DNA from: JAJTHJ01 sp046316025
GTDB taxonomy: Bacteria; Pseudomonadota; Gammaproteobacteria; Burkholderiales; Burkholderiaceae_F
Assembly (NCBI GenBank): GCA_046316025.1
Contig: JBKCXU010000036.1
Location: 1 to 5,594, forward strand
Direction of reading: 5' to 3'
DNA length: 5,594 bases
Shown: positions 1-5,594 of the stretch, one piece after another
Position numbering within the stretch: position 1 is the stretch's first letter
How the letters are laid out: the number at the start of each line of letters is the position of its first letter
Position numbers and translations under genes: made by a program
The notes under the pieces: model-generated
Database searches by the model: none
What the model saw: the letters and a program-made list of their open reading frames with translations, nothing else
Told to the model about the DNA's origin: nothing

Positions 1-1074
1 GGGCAGCACCGGCAGGATCGGACCGAAGATCTCGTCGCGCATCAGCGCCATTTGCGGCGAAGGGTCGATCACCAAAGTGGCCGCCAAGCGGTGGCGCGCT
101 TCGTCGGCCGCCGCGCTCTCGAACAAGGGTTGCACCCGCGCGCCGGCGGCGCGCGCTTCGTCCAGATACCCGGCGAGCCGCGCGTACTGCCGCGCGTTGA
201 CGATGCTGGTGTAGTCGGGGTCGTCCAGCCCGCGCGGGTACATCCTGCGCGCCTGCGCGGCGGCGGCGGCAACGAAGGCATCCACCTCGCCGCGCGGCAC
301 CAACACGTAGTCGGGTGCGATGCAAGTCTGGCCCGCATTGAGCAGCTTGCCCGCCAGAACGCGCGCCGCCGCGTGCTTGAGGTCGTAGCCCGGCGCGATC
401 ACGGTCGGCGATTTGCCGCCCAGTTCCAGCGTCACCGGCGTGAGGTTTGCGCTGGCGGCGGCCATCACCTTGCGGCCGACCGCGGTCGAGCCGGTGAACA
501 CCAGATGGTCGAAGGGCAGCGCGGCAAACGCTGCCGCCACGTCGGCACCGCCGTTGACGACGGCCACCTCCTCGGTCGAAAAGTGCCGACCGACGAGCTC
601 CTGCATCAGACTCCCGAAGCGCGGTGTGAACTCGGAAAGTTTCAGCAGCGCGCGATTGCCGGCGACCAATGCCGCCACCAGCGGCCCCGCCGCGAGAAAC
701 AGTGGGTAGTTCCACGGCACGATGATCCCGACCACGCCGAGCGGCCGCGGCATCACCCGCGCACTGGCCGGCAGGAACCACTTGGCGACCGCGGCGCGGC
801 GCGGTCGCATCCAACCGCGGCCATGCTTGAGCGCGCCGTTGATCTCGGCCAGGCTGGGGAAAATCTCGGCGATCTGCGTCTCGGTGCGCGAGCGGCCGCC
901 GAAGTCGGCGTCGATCGCGGTTTCGATGGCGGCTTCGTTCTCCGACAGCAGGCGGCGCAGTCGCTGGAGCCGGTCGCGCCGTTCGTCCCACGAAGCAAAG
1001 GGCGCGCGCTCATGCGCCGCGCGCTGCGACTCGAACGCGACCAGCAGATCGGTCGGAATCTCGGCAATCTTCAT
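1..1074 (-). CDS. Coniferyl-aldehyde-dehydrogenase-like NAD(P)+ aldehyde dehydrogenase, C-terminus cut by the window edge
   Basis: The first 358 residues read open to the window edge; the family is usually about 470-480 residues, so roughly a quarter is missing. It oxidises an aldehyde to the acid with NAD(P)+ in the cytoplasm. Visible in order: PWNYP at 120-124 with the oxyanion Asn121; KLSE at 145-148 (cofactor-binding Lys145); FTGST at 193-197; LELGGKSP at 216-223 with general base Glu217; GQTCIAPDYV at 248-257 with nucleophile Cys251; EIFGP at 348-352. The GQTCIAPDYV and LPxFxxxHLVFTGS context matches the ALDH3/coniferyl aldehyde dehydrogenase (CalB) group rather than betaine- or succinate-semialdehyde types. 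The ATG at 1074 is preceded by GAGGGA at 6-nt spacing and gives the usual short N-terminus before the helical region. The physiological substrate (aromatic or fatty aldehyde) cannot be told from sequence. It is divergent from the nucleoside transporter. Confidence 0.93.
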   Translation of the reverse strand, partial: MKIAEIPTDLLVAFESQRAAHERAPFASWDERRDRLQRLRRLLSENEAAIETAIDADFGGRSRTETQIAEIFPSLAEINGALKHGRGWMRPRRAAVAKWFLPASARVMPRPLGVVGIIVPWNYPLFLAAGPLVAALVAGNRALLKLSEFTPRFGSLMQELVGRHFSTEEVAVVNGGADVAAAFAALPFDHLVFTGSTAVGRKVMAAASANLTPVTLELGGKSPTVIAPGYDLKHAAARVLAGKLLNAGQTCIAPDYVLVPRGEVDAFVAAAAAQARRMYPRGLDDPDYTSIVNARQYARLAGYLDEARAAGARVQPLFESAAADEARHRLAATLVIDPSPQMALMRDEIFGPILPVLP

Positions 1075-1166
1075 GCGCTGTCCCTCGGGCCACTTCCGCG
1101 CGGCGGCGCGAGGATACGGCGCCGCACTGGAGGCTGTGCTCCAATTGTGCTCCGGGGGCGCGAGCG
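1075..1166. promoter_or_regulatory. Divergent intergenic region with an 8-bp direct repeat
   Basis: These 92 bp must hold the promoters of both the aldehyde dehydrogenase and the transporter. The exact direct repeat TGTGCTCC occurs at 1135-1142 and 1146-1153, separated by AAT, so the copies are 11 bp apart, about one helical turn. CAATTG at 1142-1147 is a palindrome across the junction. I see no convincing -35/-10 pair on either strand; the best -10-like hexamer for the minus strand is TATCCT (1116-1111), without a matching -35. The repeat could be a regulator site, but no regulator is visible in the window. Confidence 0.3.
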
Positions 1167-2414
1167 ATGAGCGAGGTTGTGCACGGCGTGGTGGGGCTTG
1201 CGGGGCTGCTCGGCATCGCCTGGCTGCTGTCCGAGCAGCGGCGCGCTGTGCCCTGGCGGCTGGTGGGCGCCGGAGTCATGCTGGCGCTGCTCTTGGCGGT
1301 GGCGATGCTCAAGCTGCCACCAGTGGCCGCCGCGCTCGGCTGGGCCAACGGCGCGCTCGATGCGCTGGAGCGCGCAACGCAAGCGGGCACCGCGATGGTC
1401 TTCGGCTATCTCGGCGGCGGACCGGCGCCGTTCGAGACCAGCAACGCCCAAGCGAGCTTCATCCTCGCCTTTCGTGCGCTGCCGCTGGTGCTGGTGATCG
1501 CCGCGCTCTCTGCCCTGCTCTTTCACTGGGGTGTGCTGCCGGCAGTGGTGCGCGGTTTTGCCGCCGTGCTCAAGCGCACGATGGGCATCGGCGGGGCGGT
1601 GGGCCTGTCGGCGGCGGCCAACGTGTTCGTCGGCATGGTCGAGGCGCCGCTGGTGATCCGCCCCTATCTGGCGCGGCTGTCGCGCGGCGAACTGTTCATC
1701 GTGATGAACTGCGGGATGGCCACCATCGCCGGCACGGTGCTGGTGCTGTACGCGTCGATCCTGAAGCCCATTGTGGCGGAGCCACTGACGCAACTGCTGG
1801 TCGCAAGCTTCGTCGCAACCCCGCTGGCGATCGCCATCGCCGCGGTGATGGTGCCGCCCGTACTGACGGAGGCCAGCGACCTGCGGCTGCAGCGCGAAGA
1901 CGCGAGCAGCATGGCCGCGCTGACCCGCGGCACGCTGGAAGGTCTGCAACTGTGGCTGAACATAATCGCGCTGCTGATCGTCGCCGTGGCGCTGGTCGCA
2001 CTGGTCAACGCAGCCCTGGGCGTGCTGCCGGACGTGGCGGGCGCGCCGTTGTCGCTGGAGCGCGTGTTCGGCTGGGCGTTCGCGCCGCTGGCGTGGCTGA
2101 TCGGTGTGCCATGGAGCGAAGCCGCGGTGGCCGGCCAACTGCTCGGCAAGAAGACGGTGCTCAACGAACTCATCGCCTACGTGGAGATGGCGCGGCTGCC
2201 GCCGGAAGCGCTGTCGCCGCGCAGCCGGTTGCTGCTGACCTATGCGTTGTGCGGCTTTGCCAACTTCGGCTCACTGGGCATCATGCTCGGCGGCCTGACC
2301 GCGCTGCTGCCCGCCGAACGCCGCGCGGAAGTCGCCGATCTCGGCTTGAAGTCCGTGCTGGCGGGCCTGCTCTCCACCTGCGCGGCGGCGGCGCTGGTCG
2401 GGCTGCTGGTGTAG
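1167..2414 (+). CDS. NupC-type concentrative nucleoside transporter (CNT family)
   Basis: This 415-residue inner-membrane protein is of typical length for bacterial CNT proteins (about 400-425) and would import nucleosides by cation symport. It has many hydrophobic segments: about 5-21, 33-50, 98-120, 177-195, 208-231, 262-285, 300-313, 355-381 and 394-414. Family signatures are present: the re-entrant-loop region with GMVEAPLVIRPYL at 156-168, GVPWSEA at 313-319, GKKTVLNE at 327-334, and ALCGFANFGSLGI at 360-372. Against the Vibrio cholerae CNT structure, Glu159, Glu334, Asn366 and Ser369 match the conserved substrate-contact residues Glu156, Glu332, Asn368 and Ser371. The usual Gln-Thr before the first Glu is Met157-Val158 here. 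The start at 1167 gives the N-terminus expected of the family; only a weak G-run (GGGGG) lies upstream. The GNAT gene begins 2 bp after its stop. Confidence 0.95.
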   Translation: MSEVVHGVVGLAGLLGIAWLLSEQRRAVPWRLVGAGVMLALLLAVAMLKLPPVAAALGWANGALDALERATQAGTAMVFGYLGGGPAPFETSNAQASFILAFRALPLVLVIAALSALLFHWGVLPAVVRGFAAVLKRTMGIGGAVGLSAAANVFVGMVEAPLVIRPYLARLSRGELFIVMNCGMATIAGTVLVLYASILKPIVAEPLTQLLVASFVATPLAIAIAAVMVPPVLTEASDLRLQREDASSMAALTRGTLEGLQLWLNIIALLIVAVALVALVNAALGVLPDVAGAPLSLERVFGWAFAPLAWLIGVPWSEAAVAGQLLGKKTVLNELIAYVEMARLPPEALSPRSRLLLTYALCGFANFGSLGIMLGGLTALLPAERRAEVADLGLKSVLAGLLSTCAAAALVGLLV

Positions 2415-2416
2415 CC

Positions 2417-2962
2417 ATGGCGCCGCAAACCGAACTGCTCGGCGAGCGCGTGCTGCTGCGCCCCTGGCGCGACGACGATCTCGACGACTTTGCCGCACTG
2501 AACGCCGATCCGCAGGTGATGGAGTTTTTCCCCGCAATGCTGACGCGCGAGGAGACCGCCGCGGCGCTGGCGCGGGTGCGCGCGAAGATCGCCGAGCGCG
2601 GCTGGGGCTGGTGGTGCCTGGAACTCGACGGCCGTTGCGCCGGCTTCGTCGGTTTGTCGGAACCCAACTTCGAGGCGCACTTCACACCCTGCGTCGAAGT
2701 CGGCTGGCGGCTGGCGCACCGCTACTGGGGCCGCGGCTACGCGGTCGAAGGCGCGCGGCTGGCGCTGGCCTACGGCTTCGAGGTGCTGGGTCTTGCCGAG
2801 ATCGTCGCCTTCACTGCGCAGGGCAACCGGCGCTCGCGGCGCGTGATGGAAAAGCTCGGCATGACCCACGACCCCGGCGACGACTTCGACCATCCGCGGC
2901 TGCCCGCGGGGCACGTGCTCAGGCGGCACGTGCTGTATCGGCTGAAGAGCAAGGTGCGATAG
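2417..2962 (+). CDS. GNAT-family N-acetyltransferase, RimJ/RimL type
   Basis: This 181-residue cytoplasmic enzyme is predicted to move an acetyl group from acetyl-CoA to an amine, either a protein N-terminus or a small molecule. The opening ELLGERVLLRPWRDDDLDDF (6-25) is the classic first strand and helix of the Acetyltransf_3 group. VEVGWRLAHRYWGRGYA at 93-109 contains the acetyl-CoA pyrophosphate loop (R/Q-x-x-G-x-G/A; here RYWGRGYA, 102-109). The C-terminal part has N-x-x-S-x-R-V-M-E-K-L-G-M (residues 137-149), where the Asn and the KLGM turn are typical. The length is normal. The ATG at 2417 lies 2 bp after the transporter stop, so translation is probably coupled; no strong Shine-Dalgarno is visible in the overlapping coding sequence. 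The substrate cannot be predicted, and linkage to nucleoside uptake may be incidental. Confidence 0.92.
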   Translation: MAPQTELLGERVLLRPWRDDDLDDFAALNADPQVMEFFPAMLTREETAAALARVRAKIAERGWGWWCLELDGRCAGFVGLSEPNFEAHFTPCVEVGWRLAHRYWGRGYAVEGARLALAYGFEVLGLAEIVAFTAQGNRRSRRVMEKLGMTHDPGDDFDHPRLPAGHVLRRHVLYRLKSKVR

Positions 2963-3001
2963 CTGGCCTAGGTGCGGCAGCCGCCACGCCGCAGCCAGCT
3001 A
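2960..3001. terminator. GC-rich inverted repeat between convergent genes, possible bidirectional terminator
   Basis: Outer arms TAGCTGGC (2960-2967) and GCCAGCTA (2994-3001) are perfect reverse complements. An inner stem, TGCGGC (2973-2978) with GCCGCA (2988-2993), stacks directly on the right arm, leaving a 9-nt loop and a 5-nt bulge (CTAGG) on the left: 14 bp in all. The outer arms contain the TAG stop of the acetyltransferase (2960-2962) and, on the other strand, the TAG stop of the small cysteine-rich gene (3001-2999). Being symmetric, it could fold in RNA from either strand. There is no T-run on either side, so intrinsic termination is uncertain; it may instead protect 3' ends. Confidence 0.45.
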
Positions 3002-3157
3002 CTTGCGCGTCGTCGCCTTCGGCTTGCCCGCGCCGGCGGCCGGCTTGCTGCCGGAGTCTTCCTTCTTCTGATCGCCGAGGATGCCCTTGGCGGGACAGAA
3101 CGAGAACGCCGGGCACTTCTTGCAGCCCACTGCAATAGCTACTGGACAGATCGTCAT
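2999..3157 (-). CDS. Unrecognised 52-residue cysteine-rich small protein
   Basis: The reading frame is complete, from ATG at 3157 to TAG at 2999. A good Shine-Dalgarno, AAGGA (minus strand, 3171-3167), lies 9 nt upstream. The N-terminal half has four cysteines, Cys4, Cys12, Cys15 and Cys21 (C-x7-C-x2-C-x5-C), and three of them are followed by proline (CP at 4, 15 and 21). The CKKC pair resembles a metal or Fe-S ligand motif. From about residue 30 the chain becomes a hydrophilic Lys/Ala/Gly/Pro-rich tail ending TTRK, probably disordered. There is no clear signal peptide or membrane segment. It starts 48 bp after the malate synthase stop on the same strand, so it is probably the last gene of that operon. 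Metal binding is inferred from the cysteines only. I cannot name a family with confidence; the ribosome site, position and composition argue that it is real. Confidence 0.72.
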   Translation of the reverse strand: MTICPVAIAVGCKKCPAFSFCPAKGILGDQKKEDSGSKPAAGAGKPKATTRK

Positions 3158-3171
3158 GGTCGGGTTTCCTT

Positions 3172-3191
3172 CAGCGGCACGGGGGCCGCCG
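3172..3191 (-). other. Small GC-rich hairpin between aceB and the cysteine-rich gene
   Basis: In minus-strand RNA, CGGCGGC (3191-3185) can pair with GCCGCUG (3178-3172), giving 7 pairs including one G-U around a 6-nt loop. It ends immediately before the Shine-Dalgarno of the small gene and lacks a U-run, so termination is unlikely. It could affect mRNA stability or translation initiation. Short GC stems arise easily by chance in DNA this GC-rich. Confidence 0.25.
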
Positions 3192-3205
3192 TTCAGAGAC
3201 TCACC

Positions 3206-4789
3206 TTACGCCAGTTCTTCGTACAGCGGCAGCGTCAGGAACTCCGCAAAGCTGTCGGCGGTCGCCATCTGCTCGAAGATCGTCGCGGCGCGGTCGTAGG
3301 TCGGGGTGTCGCCACCGACCACGGCCTTGACCTTGGCGAGTTCTTCCGGGATCAGCGCGCGCACCAGGTCGGCCGTGACCTTGCGGCCGTCGTCCAGCAC
3401 GCCCTTGGGCGAGCGGATCCACTGCCAGACCTGCGAGCGGCTGATCTCGGCGGTCGCAGCGTCTTCCATCAGGTTGTGGATCGGCACGCAGCCGTTGCCG
3501 GCGAGCCAGGAGCCCAGGTAGTGGATGCCGACGTTGATGTTCATCCGCAGCCCGGCCTCGGTGATGGGCGTTTCGGGCTGGAAGTTCGTGAGATCGGCAG
3601 CGGCCACCTGCACGTCCGGCCGCTGCTTGCCGATCTGGTTGGGTGCGTCGCCCAGCACCTTGACGAATTCTTCCATCGCAATGGGCACCAGGCCCGGGTG
3701 CGCGACCCAGCCGCCGTCGTAGCCGTCGGTGGCGTCGCGGTGCTTGTCCGAGCGCACGCCGGCCAGCGCCGCCTCGTTCTTCTCCGGATCGCCCTTGATC
3801 GGGATCAGCGCACTCATGCCGCCGATGGCCGGCGCGTTGCGCTTGTGGCAGGTCGACAGCAGCAGGAGCGCATAGGCGCGCATGAAGGGCGCGGTCATCG
3901 TCACTTTGGGACGGTCGGCCAGGCAGAAGCTGCGATCGACCTTGAAGTTCTTGATGCAGGAGAAGATGTAGTCCCAGCGCCCGGCATTCAGCCCCGCCGA
4001 ATGCTCGCGCAACTCGTACAAAATCTCGTCCATCTCGAAGGCGGCGACGATGGTCTCGATCAGCACCGTGGCCTTGATCGTGCCCTGCGGGATGACAAGT
4101 TCGTTCTGGGTGGCAACGAAAATGTCGTTCCACAGCCGCGCCTCCAGATGCGACTCCAGCTTGGGCAGATAAAAGTACGGGCCGCTGCCGCGCGCCAGCA
4201 GCTCGCGCGCGTTATGGAACATGAAGAGCGCAAAGTCGAAGATGCCGCCGGAGACCCGCTGCCCGTCCACGGTCACGTGCTTCTCAGGTAGATGCCAGCC
4301 GCGCGGACGCGCGAGCAGCGTAGCGGTCTTGTCGTTCAGTTTGTAGGTCTTGCCGCCTTGTTCGAGCGTGATCGTGCGGCGGATCGCATCGCGCACGTTG
4401 ATCTGACCAGTGATCTGGTTGTCCCAGTTGGGCGTGTTGCTGTCCTCGAAGTCCGTCATGTACGCATCGGCCCCGGAGTTCAGCGCGTTGATGATCATCT
4501 TGCGCTCCACCGGGCCGGTAATCTCTACCCGCCGGCATTGCAGGTCCGAGGGCAGCGGCGCGATGGTCCAGGCGCCGTCCCGGATCGCGCGGGTCGCGGG
4601 CAGGAAGTCGAGCTTCTCGCCGGCGTCCAGCCGCTGCGCGCGCTCGGCGCGGGCGGCCAGCAATTGCTGCCGGCGAGGCTCGAAGGCGCGATGGAGCTTG
4701 GCGACCAGCGCCAGCGCGTCCGGGGTGAGAATCTCATCGAAGCCGGGCTGCATAGGCCCGTTAACTTGCATGCCTGCGGGCAGGTTCAT
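3206..4789 (-). CDS. aceB: Malate synthase A
   Basis: This 527-residue enzyme condenses glyoxylate with acetyl-CoA to malate, the second step of the glyoxylate shunt, in the cytoplasm. It aligns along its whole length with the E. coli AceB sequence as I recall it (about 533 residues), and ends FLTLPLYEELA against the E. coli FLTLPGYRLLA. The family signature REHSAGLNAGRWDYIF is at 261-276. Active-site candidates by analogy are the ARPRG arginines (161/163), Mg ligands Glu245 (LIET) and Asp273 (RWDY), and catalytic base Asp443 in MEDAATAEISR (441-451). GPVERKMIINALNSGA (92-107) and the DFEDS turn (113-117) are also typical. The ATG at 4789 overlaps the upstream dehalogenase stop as ATGA, and a strong Shine-Dalgarno, GAGGGAG (4803-4797), lies 7 nt before it, inside the upstream gene. 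No isocitrate lyase gene is in the window. It is shorter than isoform G (about 720 residues), so this is isoform A. Confidence 0.98.
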   Translation of the reverse strand: MNLPAGMQVNGPMQPGFDEILTPDALALVAKLHRAFEPRRQQLLAARAERAQRLDAGEKLDFLPATRAIRDGAWTIAPLPSDLQCRRVEITGPVERKMIINALNSGADAYMTDFEDSNTPNWDNQITGQINVRDAIRRTITLEQGGKTYKLNDKTATLLARPRGWHLPEKHVTVDGQRVSGGIFDFALFMFHNARELLARGSGPYFYLPKLESHLEARLWNDIFVATQNELVIPQGTIKATVLIETIVAAFEMDEILYELREHSAGLNAGRWDYIFSCIKNFKVDRSFCLADRPKVTMTAPFMRAYALLLLSTCHKRNAPAIGGMSALIPIKGDPEKNEAALAGVRSDKHRDATDGYDGGWVAHPGLVPIAMEEFVKVLGDAPNQIGKQRPDVQVAAADLTNFQPETPITEAGLRMNINVGIHYLGSWLAGNGCVPIHNLMEDAATAEISRSQVWQWIRSPKGVLDDGRKVTADLVRALIPEELAKVKAVVGGDTPTYDRAATIFEQMATADSFAEFLTLPLYEELA

Positions 4790-5484
4790 CGTACGGCTCC
4801 CTCGTTTGAATGAAGTAAAAAGAATTCGGCGGCATCGATCAGTGTGCGGCCTTCGGCATCGGGTGCGATGCCCAGCCGCTCGGCCGGCGCGCGGCTGCGG
4901 TTGACCCAGAAGCTCAGGTAGCCGAAGCCCTTGGCGCCGCAGGCGTCCCAGCCGTTGCTGGAGACGAAGAGGATTTCGTCGGCCTCGTGGCCCAGTGCGC
5001 GCGGCCCGAGTTCGTACACCGCGGGCGCGGTCTTGAACGCATGCACCTCCTCGGCCGACAGCACGAGGTCGAAGTACTCGCCGAGCCGGGCGGACTCCAG
5101 CGCTTCATCGAGCAGACCCGGATCGCCGTTGGACAGCACGCCGAGCGTGGCGCCGGCCGCTTGCAGCTTTTGCAATGCCGGCCGCACATCGTCGAAAGCC
5201 GCAAGCTGCGTGTACTCGTGCATCAGCAGGCCGCGCGCGGCCGCATCCAGCGGCAGGCCGAGCGCTTCGGAGCAGTACTGCAGCGCCTCGTCGGTCACTT
5301 GGGCGAACGGCGCGTAGCGGTTGGAAAGCGTGCGCAGCCGGGTGTAATCAAGCTGCTTGTCGCGCCAGGCGCGGGCCAGTGTTGCGCCCTGCCCGGGAAA
5401 CAGCGCCTCGGCGCGCGCCGCCACCGATTGCACGTCCAGCAGCGTGCCGAAGACATCGAACAGGACGGCGCGCGGTCGCTTCAT
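4786..5484 (-). CDS. L-2-haloacid dehalogenase (HAD superfamily, type II)
   Basis: This 232-residue protein is predicted to hydrolyse L-2-haloacids to D-2-hydroxyacids through an aspartyl-ester intermediate, in the cytoplasm. Motif I is FDVFGTLLD (9-17) with nucleophile Asp10; the second Asp of HAD phosphatases is absent, as in true dehalogenases. All residues reported as essential in L-DEX of Pseudomonas sp. YL fall at identical numbers: Asp10, Thr14, Arg41, Ser118 (LSNG), Lys151, Tyr157, Ser175, Asn177 and Asp180 (SSNGWDACGAKGFGY, 175-189). This numbering supports the ATG at 5484 over an in-frame GTG at 5559 that would add 25 unconserved residues, although no clear Shine-Dalgarno precedes 5484. 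One small oddity is Thr152 after Lys151, where Pro is common. It overlaps aceB by 4 bp (ATGA), so the two are translationally coupled. The natural substrate is unproven; members of this family also occur as dehalogenase-like proteins of unknown role. Confidence 0.92.
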   Translation of the reverse strand: MKRPRAVLFDVFGTLLDVQSVAARAEALFPGQGATLARAWRDKQLDYTRLRTLSNRYAPFAQVTDEALQYCSEALGLPLDAAARGLLMHEYTQLAAFDDVRPALQKLQAAGATLGVLSNGDPGLLDEALESARLGEYFDLVLSAEEVHAFKTAPAVYELGPRALGHEADEILFVSSNGWDACGAKGFGYLSFWVNRSRAPAERLGIAPDAEGRTLIDAAEFFLLHSNEGAVR

Positions 5485-5542
5485 ATTAAACACGAAAGCC
5501 GGCCCGTATATTTGCGTCCGGGTAGCATATAGCACACAGCGT
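5485..5542 (-). promoter_or_regulatory. AT-richer leader and probable promoter of the dehalogenase-aceB operon
   Basis: This stretch is clearly richer in A/T than its surroundings and lies upstream of the operon. On the minus strand it has two -10-like elements: TATATG (5531-5526), preceded by TGC as in an extended -10, and TATACG (5510-5505). Neither has a recognisable -35 at 16-18 bp, which would fit a promoter that needs an activator. Which one is used cannot be decided from sequence. Confidence 0.35.
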
Positions 5543-5561
5543 TTGTGGGCGCCCTGCACAA
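5543..5561. promoter_or_regulatory. Possible LysR-type regulator binding site (T-N11-A dyad)
   Basis: TTGTGGGCGCCCTGCACAA has 5-bp inverted arms (TTGTG at 5543-5547, CACAA at 5557-5561) around 9 bp, and contains the T-N11-A spacing (T5546 to A5558) typical of LysR-regulator boxes. An off-centre palindrome, GGGCGCCC (5547-5554), overlaps it. It lies between the dehalogenase operon and a possible divergent gene start at 5568. If transcription starts a few bases after the TATACG element, the site centre would be about 50-55 bp upstream, a usual place for such activators. Confidence 0.4.
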
Positions 5562-5567
5562 GTAGCC

Positions 5568-5594
5568 ATGGATAACATCAACGTTATTTACACA
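5568..5594 (+). CDS. Start of a possible divergent LysR-type regulator, cut by the window edge
   Basis: The last 27 bases read as nine open codons, MDNINVIYT, from ATG at 5568. The spacing of Asp2, Ile4 and Ile7 resembles the first turn of LysR-family helix-turn-helix proteins (M-D-x-L-x-x-M-x-x-F). The position is right: divergent from a metabolic operon, with a T-N11-A dyad ending 6 bp upstream. No Shine-Dalgarno stands out, and nine codons cannot prove a gene. Confidence 0.4.

Noticed and set aside
52..1170. 372-residue plus-strand frame over the aldehyde dehydrogenase
   Set aside because: It is the exact antisense frame of a protein with clear catalytic motifs on the minus strand; its own translation is low-complexity Arg/Gly/His-rich.
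1071..2138. 355-residue minus-strand frame over the transporter
   Set aside because: Gln/His/Arg-rich shadow of the transporter's membrane helices, with no recognisable domain.
722..2416. A very long plus-strand open frame running through the dehydrogenase and transporter into the acetyltransferase frame
   Set aside because: Only the part from 2417 reads as a protein family. The upstream part is an Arg/Ala-rich translation antisense to the dehydrogenase and out of frame with the transporter, as expected in high-GC DNA.
2974..2984. Perfect GCGGC-A-GCCGC palindrome as a separate hairpin
   Set aside because: A one-base loop cannot form in RNA; it is better explained as part of the larger inverted repeat at 2960-3001.
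2972..4291. 439-residue plus-strand frame opposite malate synthase
   Set aside because: It is antisense to a full-length, well-conserved aceB; its composition is typical of a shadow frame.
5485..5559. GTG start at 5559 for the dehalogenase, adding 25 residues
   Set aside because: The added stretch shows no conservation pattern and covers the promoter-like region. The ATG at 5484 makes the catalytic residue numbers agree exactly with L-DEX YL.

Overview
The window is high-GC, gene-dense proteobacterial chromosome. The gene families, such as a CalB-type aldehyde dehydrogenase, an isoform A malate synthase and a haloacid dehalogenase, fit a betaproteobacterium best (Burkholderiales or a relative). 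That placement is an inference from composition and protein style, not from a marker gene. I see no mobile element, phage gene, RNA gene or CRISPR array.

Left half. A partial coniferyl-aldehyde-type dehydrogenase (minus strand, cut by the left edge) is divergent from a NupC-type concentrative nucleoside transporter (plus strand). The 92-bp gap between them carries an 8-bp direct repeat. The transporter is followed 2 bp later by a GNAT acetyltransferase of the RimJ/RimL type, probably in the same transcript.

Middle. The plus-strand pair ends head-on against a minus-strand operon. The 36-bp gap is almost filled by a GC-rich inverted repeat whose outer arms contain the stop codons of both converging genes.

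Right half. A minus-strand operon reads, in transcription order: an L-2-haloacid dehalogenase-family protein that keeps every catalytic residue known for the family; malate synthase A (aceB), joined by an ATGA stop/start overlap; and a 52-residue cysteine-rich protein with a good ribosome binding site that I do not recognise. A possible metabolic logic is 2-haloacid to 2-hydroxyacid (for example chloroacetate to glycolate), then glyoxylate, which malate synthase condenses with acetyl-CoA. The oxidation step is not encoded here. Upstream lies a T-N11-A dyad resembling a LysR-regulator box. Just beyond it, the first nine codons of a possible divergent LysR-type regulator run off the right edge.
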